A stretch of 64,000 bases of DNA, from the NCBI RefSeq assembly GCF_021869535.1, contig NW_026262734.1:80662339-80726338 (forward strand). Direction: 5' to 3'. Below are positions 33,626-46,010 of the stretch, one piece after another. Source of the stretch: Mytilus californianus (Eukaryota > Mollusca > Bivalvia > Mytilida > Mytilidae). The position numbers and the translations under genes were made by a program. The notes below the pieces were generated by a model, which was not told the origin of the DNA, searched no databases, and worked only from the letters and a program-made list of their open reading frames with translations. Positions within the stretch are counted from its first letter, which is position 1. Each line of letters opens with the position of its first letter.

Positions 33626-34495
33626 TTATATTTCCATGCCACATTGCGGTCGGGTATTGAATGAGAAAAGATCCCTTTCGATTAAAAATTTATTTCAATG
33701 TCGTAACTATTGGTGGTTACGTCATTTGATCTGGCTATCGAGAAAACTACAATAACACTTCATTAATCCGACTAATCCGACAAATAAAACTCTCATTATA
33801 CGTGTTTGAAGTTCTACAACACCGATACGTTTGCGTGCATGATCAATAATGATTAAGCGACTATTTTTATTTGGATATACACGTCAGTAGCTAATATAAT
33901 TTCGTTAGGACAGCATTCTAATTGGTTTCGTCTATGTCATTCTGTTTATATTGGAATATATGTGTCTCAATAAAGTGAAGCCCCGAAAGAGAAGTCACGA
34001 AGTTAATTTATCGAAAATCGTTTTTTTCCCAAAAAGGATCGTGCGAACGAACTTTTGTACACATTTAAAAATTTGACTGTTTATACCATACAATTCGAGT
34101 ATTGTGTTGTTTATTTGTGGTGTAAAAAATGCGTGCGGAAACGGATGTTTGTTGAAAGTTACGACATACTGTGATGTTAAAAAGAAATAATTTAAAAACT
34201 TCTACTAGAAGTTGCACCTTGAATGGTGTTTTATTACTGAATTACTGAAATAAAGTATTGTTCTTTATCACCCTTTTTGTAGGAACAGTCATTTGTGACA
34301 CAATAACGACATTCAAAGTCTGTTGTGCAGTTCTTCATTGTGAATCAACATACACTCAGCAATATTACCATCATATAGTGTGTGCCTTTTCTATTCAAAA
34401 TTAAAACAGTGTGAACTAATCCCTCCCAAATATTTATCGACAAATCGTATCATAATTTTTTTAAATTTTTGCTGTCAGAAGAGATACAGCAGTGA
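33625..34495. other. Intergenic, no gene seen
   Basis: AT-rich sequence with no supported gene or repeat. Confidence 0.4.
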
Positions 34496-34504
34496 TTTTA
34501 ACCC

Positions 34505-35375
34505 CGTTAGATTCTTTATGTGCCTGTACCAATTCAGGAACCTGTAGTGCAGTGGTTGTCGTTAGTTCATGTCTGTCATTTTTAGCTCACCGGGGTCCGA
34601 AGGGCCTCATGTGAGCTTATGCCATCACTTGGCGTCCGTCGTCGTCGTCTGTCGTCGTAAACTATTTCAAAAATCTTCTCCTCTGAAACTACTGGGCCAA
34701 ATACCTTCAAACTTTAACTAAATGTTCCTTAGGGTATCTAGTTTATAAATTGTATCCGAAGTTTTGATCCATCGAAAAACATGGCCGCCATGGCTAAAAA
34801 TAGAACATAGGGGTCAAATGCAGTTTTTGGCTTATATCTCAAACACTAAAGCTTTTAGAGCAAATTTGACAAGGGGTAAAATTGTTCAGTTGTTCAAGAT
34901 CTATCAGCTCAGAAATTTTCAGACGAATCAAACAACCCATTGTTGGGTTGCTGCCACCGAATTGGTAGTTTTAACAAAATTTTGCAGTTTTTTGTTATTA
35001 TTTTGAATATTATTATAGATATATATAAACTGTAAGCAGCAATAATGTTCAACAAAGTAAGATCTACAAAAAAGTTAATATGACCATAATTGTCAATTGA
35101 CCCCTTAAGGAGTTATTGCCCTTTAAAGACAATTTTACACAATTTGTTCATCAAGTTTGCTAACATTTAAAAATCTGCTCCTCTGAAATGCAGGTGAGCG
35201 ATTCAGGCTCTTGAGAGCCTCTTGTTGTTTTTCGCAAATTGTTTTGTTATAAATTAGGCAGATAGTTTACTCAACTGCATTGATTCTACATATAGTTCAT
35301 GTCGGGGGCTATTATAGCTGACTTTACGAGATTGGCAATCATACACCATCTCCTTATTTTCATATTGAATTGATT
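34505..35375 (+). repeat. Dispersed repeat R1, copy split by an insertion
   Basis: R1 left part (34505-34581, 'tgcctgtaccaattcaggaa', 'cagtggttgtcgtt') and right part (35228-35375, ending 'atacaccatctcctta') flank the inverted-repeat element at 34582-35227. The 'gttgaaggccgt' segment is deleted in this copy. Confidence 0.6.
34582..35227 (+). mobile_element. MITE-like inverted-repeat element (AGCTCACC...GGTGAGC)
   Basis: About 646 bp inserted in R1. The left end reads 'agctcaccggggtccgaagg', the right end has 'aggtgagcgattcaggctct' and 'gagagcctcttgtt'. Subterminal AGCTCACC and GGTGAGC are inverted. It has internal GTCGTC repeats and two similar 'aaaatct(t/g)ctcctctgaaa' strings (34672 and 35170) in direct order. 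No coding capacity, so it must be mobilised in trans if at all. Confidence 0.65.
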
Positions 35376-35574
35376 CAATAAATTCGATATTAATTAAAGA
35401 CCTATGTAACGTGGATGTAAATGAAGGCTTGACATCAGAGTTCTGACTTCGTCACATATTTATATGTTCCAGCTTTCCTGCGTGATAACAGATTAATTCA
35501 CTAACATATTCGAAGAATATCTTATAAAATTATTTTATGGTTATTGAATTCTAATATAATTCTTATTTTGTATA

Positions 35575-35745
35575 CATGCGAGAGGTTTAGCTAGCTATTA
35601 AACCAGGTTTAATCCACCATTTTCTACATAAGGAAATGCCTATACCAAGTCAGAAGTATGAGTTGTTTTCCATTCTTTAGATGTGTTTGATCTTTTGAGT
35701 TTGCCATTTCAAAACGGGATTTCTGTTTTGAATATCCTTTAGAGT
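35575..35745 (+). repeat. Dispersed repeat R3, copy 2
   Basis: Starts 'gcgagaggtttagctagcta', continues 'aggtttaatccaccatttt', ends near 'cctttagagtt'. Confidence 0.75.
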
Positions 35746-35814
35746 TTTTAATACAATGCCAATGATACTGATTGAGTAGATTTAATGACAAAATTGAAGG
35801 TTAGTTTACATTTT

Positions 35815-36250
35815 AATTGGTTGATTGATTGTTGTTTGTTTAACGTCCACTTGCCTTTATTGCATGCATGATCAGGACGAGAACAAATTACAATGAATAC
35901 AGTAGGTAGGTCCTGCAATAGAAGCCGTCCGAGATGAAGGTCAGGGAAATTTTGACTTACATTGGAAAATGAGGGAACACTGGACAAGGACAGACATTTT
36001 ACGTTAAAACAGGCCACCTACGTAACCCTCAAAGAGTTGCAAGTGTTCTTAACGTGTATAGAGCATGGCACTATTTTACACGAGGCATCGTATTTAACGT
36101 CCACATTCTAACCGGACGTGGCTGCGTATTTGTACAGTCCGTACAGCCAAACGGCCGACCCACTACGGCGAGGGTTTTCTGCCGTTCGAAAGAAGACCTG
36201 CAGTGACCATATTTTTATTCTCCAGTTACCCTTGGGGTTTTACAGTTTAA
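35815..36250 (+). repeat. Dispersed repeat R2, copy 4 (near full length)
   Basis: The clearest full R2 copy: 'ttgattgattgttgtttg' start, 'aacgtccacttgcc', 'catgatcaggacgagaac', 'gtaaccctcaaagagttgc', 'aacgtccacattctaaccgg', 'cagccaaacggccgac', and end 'attctccagttacccttggg'. About 430 bp, non-coding. Confidence 0.8.
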
Positions 36251-36409
36251 TAATGAATAATATATATCCATAACAGTTTGGAGAGGGGATTTTGTATTTC
36301 TTACATTAGTGTTTCATATTTTCTTTATGAAAATAAACCTGTATATTTATGATGGTGTGAAAGTAAAAATAACACAAATATCGGACTCGTAGGAAAATTT
36401 AAATCGGAA

Positions 36410-36488
36410 AATCACTTATCGGATGGTCAAATGGCAAAATCAAAAGCTCAAACAACTGTCATTTTCCTTACTTGGTACATGCATTCCT
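36410..36488 (-). repeat. Dispersed repeat R3, reverse fragment
   Basis: 'aaatggcaaaatcaaaagct' and 'ctcaaacaactgtcattttc' are the reverse of R3's body. It lies head to head with the forward copy that starts at 36490. Confidence 0.65.
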
Positions 36489-36489
36489 T

Positions 36490-36745
36490 ATTTGTTTGTT
36501 TTGCTCACACATTGTTGTCAATATTATAGAATTCAATGCCACTGTTATATAAGTGAGAGGAAGAGATAGCTATAAAACTAGGTTTAACCCACCATTTCTA
36601 CATCAAGAAATGCCTGTACCAATTCGGGACTATGACAGTTGTTTTCCATTCGTTAGATCTGCTGATTTTGCCATTTGCTTAGGGACTTTCCGTTTTGAAC
36701 TTTCCTCGGAGTTCAGTATTTTTGTTATTTTACACTTTTTTGGAA
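36490..36745 (+). repeat. Dispersed repeat R3, copy 3
   Basis: From 'cacacattgttgtcaatatt' through 'aggtttaacccaccatttct' to 'cctcggagttcagtattttt'. With the reverse fragment it makes an inverted pair. Confidence 0.75.
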
Positions 36746-36884
36746 CTTAAATGACAGCAGTACAAGAAGGAAAATTAGGATAGTGTAGAAAGTATTTTCA
36801 AAATTCATCAAAGGAAGGAAGATGCAACTGTTGGTTGTTTCTGAATGTAAATCAATAAACAGATTAATTCATTAACAAATTAAA

Positions 36885-38075
36885 TCAAATCAAATATTTT
36901 ATTGTCGTATAAACTTTACAGTTTGTGACCAACATGTATAAACATATATACATACATATCAAAGATACACAATAAAAACAGCATCAAAATTTATAAAAAC
37001 AAACAAGCTGTTAAGAGTCCCCTGCCCTCAGTTCTAATGACTTTTTTCAAGAAGGATTCTAACTTATTTGTTTGTAAAGATGTTGATGGATTTAGTAAAT
37101 GAATTTTTTCTTCTTCATTTAAATTATTAAAGTTATTATTTTCAGTACATATGTGTTCAAAAAAGGCATTTCTTAGTGTTTTATTATAATCACAATAGAG
37201 TAAAAAATGTTTCTCATCCTCTAGTATTTTACATTTATGACAAAGTCGTTCCTATCTTGGGATTTTAAAATATCTCCCCTTTTCAATTAAGAGGGAGTGA
37301 TCACTTAGTTTAAATTTAGTGATCAATCTACTTATCTAAAAATTAGATATATTTAGATAAGATTCTAGTTTGCAATCTTTTTTAAGTTTTTTTTATAGAT
37401 AAAATTTACTTTTATCATCAATGTTTTCAAATTTAGTTTCAATTAAATCTTCATATTTGTATTTCATTTTTAATTTAATATCATTTTTTATTTTATTTAC
37501 ATCTTTTATGTCCTTACAAGAAGGAAGAATATTAAGGTCAATATTAGTCTCTTCAACAATATTGTTTGCATATGTATACCATGAATAAGTTCCCGTCAAA
37601 TCTAGAGACTGTGCTAGAGAAAAAGCTTCCTTTATCAATGGATTAATATTATTATTATATAGTCTAGCTAAATATAAAAGGGTTTGTGTTTTAATAAAAC
37701 ATTCTATAGGCAATCTTCCTAGTTCAACTCTTGCTCCTAAATTGGATGCATTTTTTTCTTATTCCTAGAGTAGATTTACAAAATTTAAGATGCATATTTT
37801 CAATAGGGGTTTTGTCTGTAAAATCAAGTTGATTAATTTGTTTTCCTGAAGATAAGGCTCTGTTTTTGGCTCTATGAAAAGAAATATATTTATCCAAATA
37901 TGTTACTTCTGAATTATAGGTCATAATTGGTTTTACTAAAGAATCAAAAAGATTATTTTACAATATCATTTATGAAGACATTAAATAAAGTGGGGCTCAG
38001 GGTGTCTCCTTGTTTAAACCCTCTAGCAATATTAAAAAATTCTGATACATAATCTTTGTATTTCAAAGATGATTT
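36885..38075 (-). pseudogene. LINE 3' end: RT motif B and C-terminal domain, reverse strand
   Basis: The reverse strand reads FFNIARGFKQGDTLSPTLF (RT motif B, QGDxLSPxLF), then after an internal deletion TYLDKYISFHRAKNRALSS, ENMHLKFCKSTLGI, CFIKTQTLLYLARLYNN, TGTYSWYTYANNI, a Lys-rich region and the zinc-knuckle-like part (ERLCHKCKILEDEKHFLLYC) ending near LESFLKKVIRTE. The 3' end carries 'caaatcaaat'-type short repeats, as in CR1/RTE-like LINEs. Stops and frame changes occur at several points and the catalytic YADD region is missing. A 5'-truncated and internally deleted copy. Confidence 0.75.
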
Positions 38076-38099
38076 AGTATATTAACAACAAAAACTAAA

Positions 38100-39990
38100 A
38101 AGTGCAAAATACTTTGTACGAATTATAGGAAAAATATAAAATCCAGTCTATAAACTTTATACTAAATTTCAAAAGTTTGCTGGAGCAGCTTAGTCTAAAT
38201 TAGGGACATATGGCATTAGAAATTTAAATAAAAGTTAAAAATGAAAAAAAAAAATATTGACTTAAAATTTGAAATCAGTTGAAAATGAACAACTGTTGGA
38301 AGAATTAGGTGAGAAGGTAGGTCTAATGTTTAATGAAAATTTCTTAATGAGAGGTATTCGAAAAATACGAAATGAAAGAGAGGATTTATGGGAAGATTTA
38401 TTTGAGAAAAACAAAAGCTGAAAGGCATACATTTTCAGAAATAAAACTGTAAATGAAAACAAAAAAAAATAAAACAACAAGATAAAATTGAAATAGAAAA
38501 TTGTGAGCACGATAGAAAAAGATTTCAGATGAGCAAATAAGAAGTCTGGAGAAAGTATTAAAGGAATTCCACAGAGTGACATAATTCCTTCTTTTGAAAA
38601 AATTAATATACAAATGAAGTTGGAGAATGTTGCATGCAGTTAATAACAGATGTTAATGTTAGTTTGAATAAAGTTCCAATTGCTATCAAATCTGTTTTTA
38701 AAAATACAACAGGAAAGCCACTAGAAAGGGTAGCAAACAAAAATCTAATAAGAAGTATACTTGGTCGAAATCAATATAGAAGCTTATAAACAGGATTGCG
38801 AAGCCATGTTAACAAATTGTAAGCCGTAAGAAGCAAAAGGTAATGCTCTGCTTCAAAATGCAACAACTTAATACCATGATCATTATAAATGTATGTAAGA
38901 CACACTGAAAGATGGCTCAAATTCATCACGGGGTTTAAGTAAAATAAGAGGTTGTGATGCTGCTACATAAACAAAATGCTTAAATAATATGATAGAGCAC
39001 CTAGCCAGGACTTACCCTAACTTTGACCAAGAGAGCACTGAGGTTAGAGCCAAGTTTATAACATCAATCAAATACTTCTTAAGTGATCAATGTGCCACAA
39101 ATAATGTTTCAATGAAAACACAGAAGAAGAAAAAAAAATTGGAAAATATCTCTTACCAACAGTTATTGACAACTTTGAAGCTATGACTGAAAATGAGAAG
39201 TCTTGATTGACTGGGTCAATATGCATGTAAGTAACATTTTCTTGCAAAGTTTGGTACAGCAGCTGATAAAACTCTGAAACTGTTTGATGAGTCTATAACT
39301 GACAGTAGAAACCCTTTTTCTTTTGAAAATGATGAAAGTGGTCAATTTCTCTTAGCTCGAACAGCAGTAAAGGCACTTATAAAATGACGGTCATACAAAT
39401 TATGAATTCTCGAAAATTTTTCTTAAAGGACGAGCCAGGAAAAAACTATTAATTTACATTTCATGTACATAGAATTAATATAATATTTCATGATGTGCTG
39501 CTGTTTACTTCCATAGAAATGATATTTTGGAGCTACTCCAGGATTACCCTAGAAAGGTTTCTTATAATCTGTCCTTTTTGATTAAAAAGTAAACGTTTGT
39601 ATTGCTGGAGCTAGAGCTATGGGCATATACGATAAATGAGTAACTGCTTCTTTTTGGAAGATATGAGAGCAAGAAAGCGAAATCTTAGATTTAAAAATCA
39701 TTTGCTGCAAATTTAAATATGTCTCAGTCAGTAGTCAGCTTATGGTTAAGAATCTTTTAGTAGGGCATGTATTTATGATGTCATTTTGTTAAATAAAGAT
39801 GACATGTACATCGAACTTTTAAATGATACAAATGACCCCCAGCTGTAGTCTTTTCCCAAAGTAGAAGTTGAATTACTATGTGCACAACTGCAAATAATAT
39901 TAGAAGGACAAGCACCAAGTCATGCAGTTACCTGGGGATTCATATTTGGAACATCAAATAACCTAATAGAAAAATGTCCCTGAATACAAA
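38100..39990 (+). pseudogene. Strongly decayed ORF of an uncharacterised transposon-like family
   Basis: Short coding islands in different frames: NEQLLEELGEKVGLMFNENF then RKIRNEREDLWEDLFEK, later MIEHLARTYPNFDQESTEVR, FITSIKYFLSDQCATNN, LKLFDESITDSRNPFSFEND and IAGARAMGIYDK. The SDQCATN and AGARAxGI-like landmarks recall a multi-copy family of unknown function common in aquatic invertebrates (from memory, low certainty). Many stops. It ends where the R2 repeat begins at 40020. Confidence 0.45.
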
Positions 39991-40014
39991 TGCTATCAGT
40001 GAACGGGACCTGGC

Positions 40015-40440
40015 CATCCTTGATTTATTGTTTGTTGTTTAACGTCCAGTGGTAAAAATGTATGTTCAAGACTAGAACAGTAAATATATTAGGTAGGTCT
40101 TGTAATAGAGGCTGTCCGGGATGATGGGCGGGATAATTGAGACTGCCACTCGAATATTAGGGTAAAGTGGATAGGGATCAAAACTTTGCCTTGTAACAGG
40201 ACAACTACGGACCCCTCACAGAGTTGTTGCAAGCGTTCTTAATGTTCAAAGAGCGTGGCACTCTCTCTACACGAAGCATCTGTTTTAACGTCCCTATGTT
40301 GACTGGACGCAGCTGCGTACTTGTACATCCCGTACAGCCAAACGGACGCCCCACTTTGGCAAGGGTTTCACTGCTGGTCGGTAGAAGACCTGTAGTCACC
40401 GTATTTCAATTCCCCAGTCACCCTAAGGGGCCTCTGGAAA
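40015..40440 (+). repeat. Dispersed repeat R2, copy 5 (near full length)
   Basis: From 'tgtttgttgtttaacgtcca' to 'attccccagtcaccctaagg', all main landmarks present. Confidence 0.8.
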
Positions 40441-40479
40441 AAGAGTGTATATTAGAATTAGAAGACTTATAAAAGACTT

Positions 40480-40670
40480 GCAAGGATTCTTGAGGTGCAA
40501 CGAGGGCACTCCCTCTTAACGATGCATCGGATTTAACGTCCCCATTCTGACCGGACGTGGCTGCGTATTTATACATCCAACACAGCCAAACGGACGCCCC
40601 ACTTTGGCAAGGATTTTATTACCCGTAGGATCCGGAGTAACCATAGTTTTATACCTCAGTTACCCTTTCT
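40480..40670 (+). repeat. Dispersed repeat R2, copy 6 (3' part)
   Basis: Second, adjacent 3' portion: 'cgatgcatcggatttaacgt', 'attctgaccggacgtggctg', 'agccaaacggacgccccact'. With the copy above it forms a partial tandem. Confidence 0.75.
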
Positions 40671-41560
40671 GGTGTGTTGATTAAAAGCGTGTTTGAAATC
40701 TGAGTACAAAGTCAAAATTTTTTAGTAAGTTTTTTAATTCACATTGTGATTTATTGAATTGTCAACATTGTGATATATTGAATTCTCAGAGTATTTTTGA
40801 ACTTTTTAAATATCATTTTGTAATATTTTAATTTCAATTTGGTTTACAATAGCGGTATTTAGTTGGTTCAAAAATTGGCTTTAAATAATTCGGACCAGAT
40901 CGCTCATTATACATGAAGATATATCCATGACGATACTCCGGTCATTTTCTATTTTATTTTTCTGAAGATTTAGCATTGTTTTTTTGTTACCGTGTATTGT
41001 CAAGCTTGAGTACACATTATTGTTTCTCAATCGCTGAATGTACGATGTTGTAACAAACTGAAGCAGCTGACCCCGTTTTTTTACCTTCAAATTCTAATGG
41101 CGGAACACCACGTGACACATTGGGTCGTTACAGATGAATCAAATCGCTCTAGGGCTAATTAGGTGAATTATTAGGCTGAAGCAATCATGTAATTTGTTTG
41201 CATGAGAGTTCTTTGAAACTGTTTATTTTCGAACTATGAGTTTAAATGTCCCTCTGGTATCTTTAGCCTCTCTTTTGCAATGAATTGGGAATTGATTTAA
41301 CCGGAAACATCTTTCAAAAGTATGAAATTGGACATCAATGGAAATTTTAAGAAAGTTCAACAGTGGTGTTTTTTTTTGCATTACAATTCGAATGCCTTTT
41401 CTTTGTCAAATGAGTAGAATAATTAGATAGAAAATGATTTTTATTTCTATTAACCAATTATTCCACAACTTTCTCACAAAACACACACAAGAAACTGTCA
41501 CCCCTTCTTATTACTTTATAGCACGTCTTAATTAAGATTCTGATTTCAAACTCTGGCGTT
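40670..41560. other. Intergenic, R6 fragment only
   Basis: No gene. A short string at about 41233-41280 ('tccctctggtatctttagcc') belongs to R6. Confidence 0.4.
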
Positions 41561-44260
41561 CCAAAAAGAGAGAGGAGGACGAAACATTCAGATTTTTGGA
41601 CAACTTCATACACACTGATTTCCTTTTATACTTTGCCCTGTATATTTCTTATAGATCAAGAAACTGGAACCTGAGAATGGCCTCCTTGAAAATGATATGT
41701 CCTCTTTTTCATGCTTTTGACAGACCTCTATATCTTAAACATGTACCTTATCATTTATCAGACTTGTTGACCTTTCCACAACCTATTTCAGATTTCTTCT
41801 CCTTAGGGACGTTTGCAGTGTCTATCACAGGCACCGAATATAACTGTGTGGATTTAGATGAAGCACATGAAATGCAAATTAATTTGCAAACCAAATATTC
41901 ACTGAATTCAACCACAAAACAGTCGTTAGCTTCTACTTGCTAATCATTACCTTTTAGAGCAAAAATCCTACAAAATTTGAAAAACAGCTTTTAATTTATC
42001 ATCAAAATTCATCTATTGGGGAAATTTCTATCAGACAAATTGATGAGAAATACATCCAAGAATACATGAAAAGTCTTTATTTACAACTGGAACCAATACA
42101 AAATTACACCAGATATTTACAGGAGAAACATGCGCACCAAACATCTGACATGCTCAACTACAGGAAATATGGAGAAGAGGATTTTAAAAGTTTTATCAGT
42201 TGTGTAGTTCTAAAAAATAAAAAAGTTCCTAGAAAACGAAGAAACCTAAAAACACTTTCTGCAATCATTACAAAAAACAACCTACAACAAAAAAAGGAAC
42301 TACAAGACAATAAAACTGTTATTCACTATTTAAGAAAGCGCAATTAGCTTATTCAAAACATTAGAAAAGCCTGTGGAAGAACTGCATCAATTAATAAAAC
42401 TGCCTCGAGCTATATGTACTGCTGATGAACTACCAATTAAAGGTGAAAAATCCAGTGTTGTGAACCTCTTCAAATCACTCTAATCTTCTTCTTACACAGA
42501 CATCCTTTCCTTTTCAAGTTCTAACACAATAGGTATTTTTTTGGAGGGAATGTTCATCATTAATTCTCGTCAACTTGGTTACCATATTTTCTCTCTTTAA
42601 TATGCCAGTTTCTTATTTGACAAATGGGTTCTCTATTTCTATGCACAGTACAATGCTTCTGATATACATGTACTTTTTGATGATCCTGAAAGAAATGGTC
42701 CTAGCCCAAAGGATGTGGAACGTGCACGCAGAGATCTGGGTCACCAGCTTCATTTTGAAATTTCGGACTCAATATCTATTTCTGATTCAACCACTCTTCC
42801 TTCTGACTGGCAAAGGTTTCTTTTCAACAGACAAAACAAAAGAAACCTTGTACAGTATCATTCAGTTAAATTTTTAGAACTTTCAAGGTCACGCGATTTT
42901 GTTTTTGTTACAGCAGGGGGTTTTGAAGGTGACAACAAGGACAAGGCCATTGTGTTCTTGAAGACGAAATATTTGAATATTCAAAGTCTAATGGAAATCA
43001 CGAAGAAAGTGATAGCAAAGTATGGTTGCATGCCTCTTCATCTCCTTGTACAAATATTTTGATCTACAGTCCTGATACAGATGTCTGCTTCATAGGTTTA
43101 CCTCTGATTATGTCTGAAGATTCTCTTAAAAATAAAACAATTTTCATTCACTTGAAGGACAGCAACTTCGAAAAAAAATACCTTGACATGAACACATTAA
43201 GCAGTGAGATAGCAAATGATCCCTTGTTACAAAATATTGAAAACCTTCATAAATGCCTACAAAATCTGTTCATTGTAACTGGTTGTGACTATGTCTCTTT
43301 CTTCAGAGGATTTACTAACAGAATAGTTTTTGACAACTTTAGGAAACACTGTGATTTCATATCAGGTACAGAATTTCCAGGTTCTCTTGCAGAAACCAAT
43401 CCCAATGGTCTTTTGGCATTTTATAGACTTATTGGTACGCTACACTTTTTGAATCACAGGACAGCATTTCCTGAAAACATTTCTTCACCAAAAAACCTTT
43501 TCATTCTCCAAATATCCCACGAAAAGGACGACCTACAAATTCATTTAGATTTCTTAGAGAAGATTAGAGAAAAAAATGGGATCGAATGGTCAATGAAGAT
43601 GAGATGATTCCAACAGCTAAAGCATTAAAATTTCACTGGATGCTTGGTTGCTGGATATCTGATATGTGGGACAAAGCCCTACATTCCTATGTTTAACTTT
43701 TTTTATCATATTGAATATGGATGGGAAATGAAATGTGATTCTTGCTTGTCTATAATATGGGATACTACAGAAAACTATTCTCGAGTTGAACATACTGTCC
43801 TTTTTCTTACAAAGGGATGCAATTGTAAAACAGGTTGTGTCAACAACAGATGTCTATGTGAGCGGAAAGGCAATGTTTGTTGTCCTGGTTGTTGCTGCAC
43901 TCTATGCAAGAATATTTCAGCTTCTACATCTTCACAAAATTTGCCTGTGCAAGTTTTAGTTGATGTTCAATGTCTTCCTCAATCTCCTGATATTCCAAAT
44001 AGTACGGGTTATTCAAACTGTACAAATATGGGAGACCATCATACCTGGAATGAAAATGAAGACCTGTCATGTAAACATTTGACAATAGCATAGAACTACA
44101 GAATGTTTTTGAAGATACAGAAATGTTTTCAGATTACAATGAAAATGAAATTATTACTTCAATATTTTTATCAGAATTTGAAAGTGTAGGTGAAATCTTG
44201 TGTGATAATGACTTGACACCGCAGGAGATTGATTTTGTAGATTTTGAGTAAAAAAAACTT
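41560..44260 (+). pseudogene. Broken ORF with SPDTDV and CXC motifs (uncharacterised transposon-like family)
   Basis: Coding islands in N-to-C order: FRFLDNFIHTDFL, NWNLRMASLKMICPLFHAFD, LDEAHEMQINL, SFISCVVLKNK, DWQRFLFNRQNKRNLVQYH, TAGGFEGDNKDKAIVF, ILIYSPDTDVCFIGLPL (near 43062), NLFIVTGCDYVSFFRGF, FHWMLGCWISDMWDKAL, YGWEMKCDSCLSIIWDTTEN and the cysteine cluster KGCNCKTGCVNNRCLC with CCPGCCC (43815-43900). Asp-rich SPDTDV plus GCDYxSFF recalls PIN/FEN-like nuclease folds, and the CXC cluster resembles Tesmin/TSO1-type CXC zinc-binding repeats. This domain order is, from memory, a widespread multi-copy metazoan family without assigned function. Several frameshifts and stops; N-terminus missing or diverged. 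Confidence 0.65.
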
Positions 44261-45840
44261 AATTAGGTTTCTCTACCAACATGTTTAAAATTTTAGACAT
44301 TCTGTTGGTCTTTCATTGGAACATTTGCGTCATTTACTGTTTTATATTCCAGGAATATGACAAAAGTCTTGAAATAAATTATAAAGGGCAGAAGTTTTAA
44401 TTTCTTTTTGGTATCATAAAAAAATGTCATGGAAGGTCTTCACAGGAGGTGGAGATGTGATTTACCATACTGTTTCAGGAAATAAATTAGTACCGGTAAT
44501 TTTGTAATTCGTACATATGAGCAAAATTCTATTAATATTTTTTTTCAAAATTCATGAAGTCTTCATACAAAGACCAGCCTTTAAGTAATTTATTCATACA
44601 GAGGGAGAAGTAATTTACCATTTTTAAACTGAAACATATTCATAATTGTAAAAAATGTACATATTGACAAAAGTCTTTCAACGTTTTTTCCAAGTTAAGA
44701 AAATCTGGCTTTGAACAGTCTTGGATTAGATATATGATTAATTTGCGTAAGTACAAGATGAAATAATACCCATCCTCTTTCCACCAAAGAACATCCATAT
44801 GGATGAATAACCTTAAGAGTCATAATAGATTCATTTCCACAGGAAGTAACAAAATGAATTATGTTCCATTGCATTGAATTTTGATGTTTTTTTGTCAGCT
44901 CCCATAATTTCCTGATGAGCTTTATGTTTAGTGTTTGTAATGATATGATGTTGTCATAATTAAAATTTGTGATCAGAATATTCATGTTAGGCATGTTAAA
45001 TCAGCATGTTTGTGTTGTTTTTTAAGATTTGTTATTTTGCATGATTGGATTGTTAAGTTTTGTCTACATATATATATTTTTGTCTTCCGTACACTAGTTG
45101 GTCAATATTTTTCCATGATTTGCAGTGACCTAAAGGATGTTCGCTACCCTGTTTCAAAATTACAAAATTTACAAAATTTACAACCGTGACAAAAGAATGT
45201 AAACAAATGTGCACTGCAATGTAAATAGTAATAAAAGATTTTAAAGGAACAAATTAAATACACATAATTATTTAACAATTGTTATAGAACGTATGATTAA
45301 CAAATGGGAACGCATGGAAAATATAAAAACAAAATGTTATGGCTCTATTAATTCATATATTTTTCACATGCTCCACCTGCTCTGTCTTGATTGTTTATCA
45401 ATGTCACAATCCAGGAAAACTTCTGGAACACACTCGAAAGTTAATAAGCTTGCAATCAACAAGCACTGAACGAAATATTATTTTGTCTATAATACGTTAT
45501 ATATTCGTAATAAATGTAGAAAAAACGTGCATATATGAACTTTTTCCGGATAAATGCATTTATTAGTTCAATAATTTTGATATCTTGTAAGTACAGAAAC
45601 TCGTTTCATATGAAAATTTTACATTAAGACTAAAACATGCACTGAGACGATTTTTAGAAATATTTTTTCAATTGAAATGTTTATTGATAGATAAAAATGT
45701 TTTATTTGACCGGCATTTATAAGTACTTCTATCAACTTTTTCTGTGCAAATTGCCGCTTTTCCTAAATACCATTAACATTGATCATAACATAGGAAAACT
45801 ACGGGAAAATGCACGAATATGAAAATCGTCTAAAAATGTA
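44260..45840. other. Intergenic, no gene seen
   Basis: AT-rich with no supported gene. Confidence 0.4.
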
Positions 45841-45882
45841 TGACGTCAAAGGGAGCGTTGCGTAATACGGCAAATATGGCGG
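45841..45882 (+). promoter_or_regulatory. Promoter-like segment: CRE and YY1-like site at an ATG
   Basis: A perfect CRE palindrome TGACGTCA (45841-45848) and, 25 bp on, CAAATATGGCGG (45871-45882), which resembles the YY1 consensus AANATGGCGG that often overlaps start codons. Local CpG content is higher than in the flanks. It precedes a 44-codon frame and, further on, an integrase remnant, so it may be the promoter of that element. Confidence 0.4.
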
Positions 45883-46010
45883 ATATTGCAACTCCTTGGT
45901 TCCGTATTTTTCCGCCGGAAGAAAATCCTGAAGACCCTGAATGTATTGGCCAGACAGAGGAGCTCCTGCAATTGCATATTTTATGCTCATGTTTACAAAC
46001 AATCTTATGA
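45876..46010 (+). CDS. Short ORF after the CRE/YY1-like promoter
   Basis: ATG at 45876, 44 codons, stop at 46008-46010. Begins MADIATPWFRIFPPEENPED, is proline- and glutamate-rich and has more even codon use than the surroundings. No family recognised. The start overlaps the YY1-like site. Could be the first coding exon of the integrase-bearing element; a donor has not been identified with confidence. Confidence 0.35.
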   Translation: MADIATPWFRIFPPEENPEDPECIGQTEELLQLHILCSCLQTIL

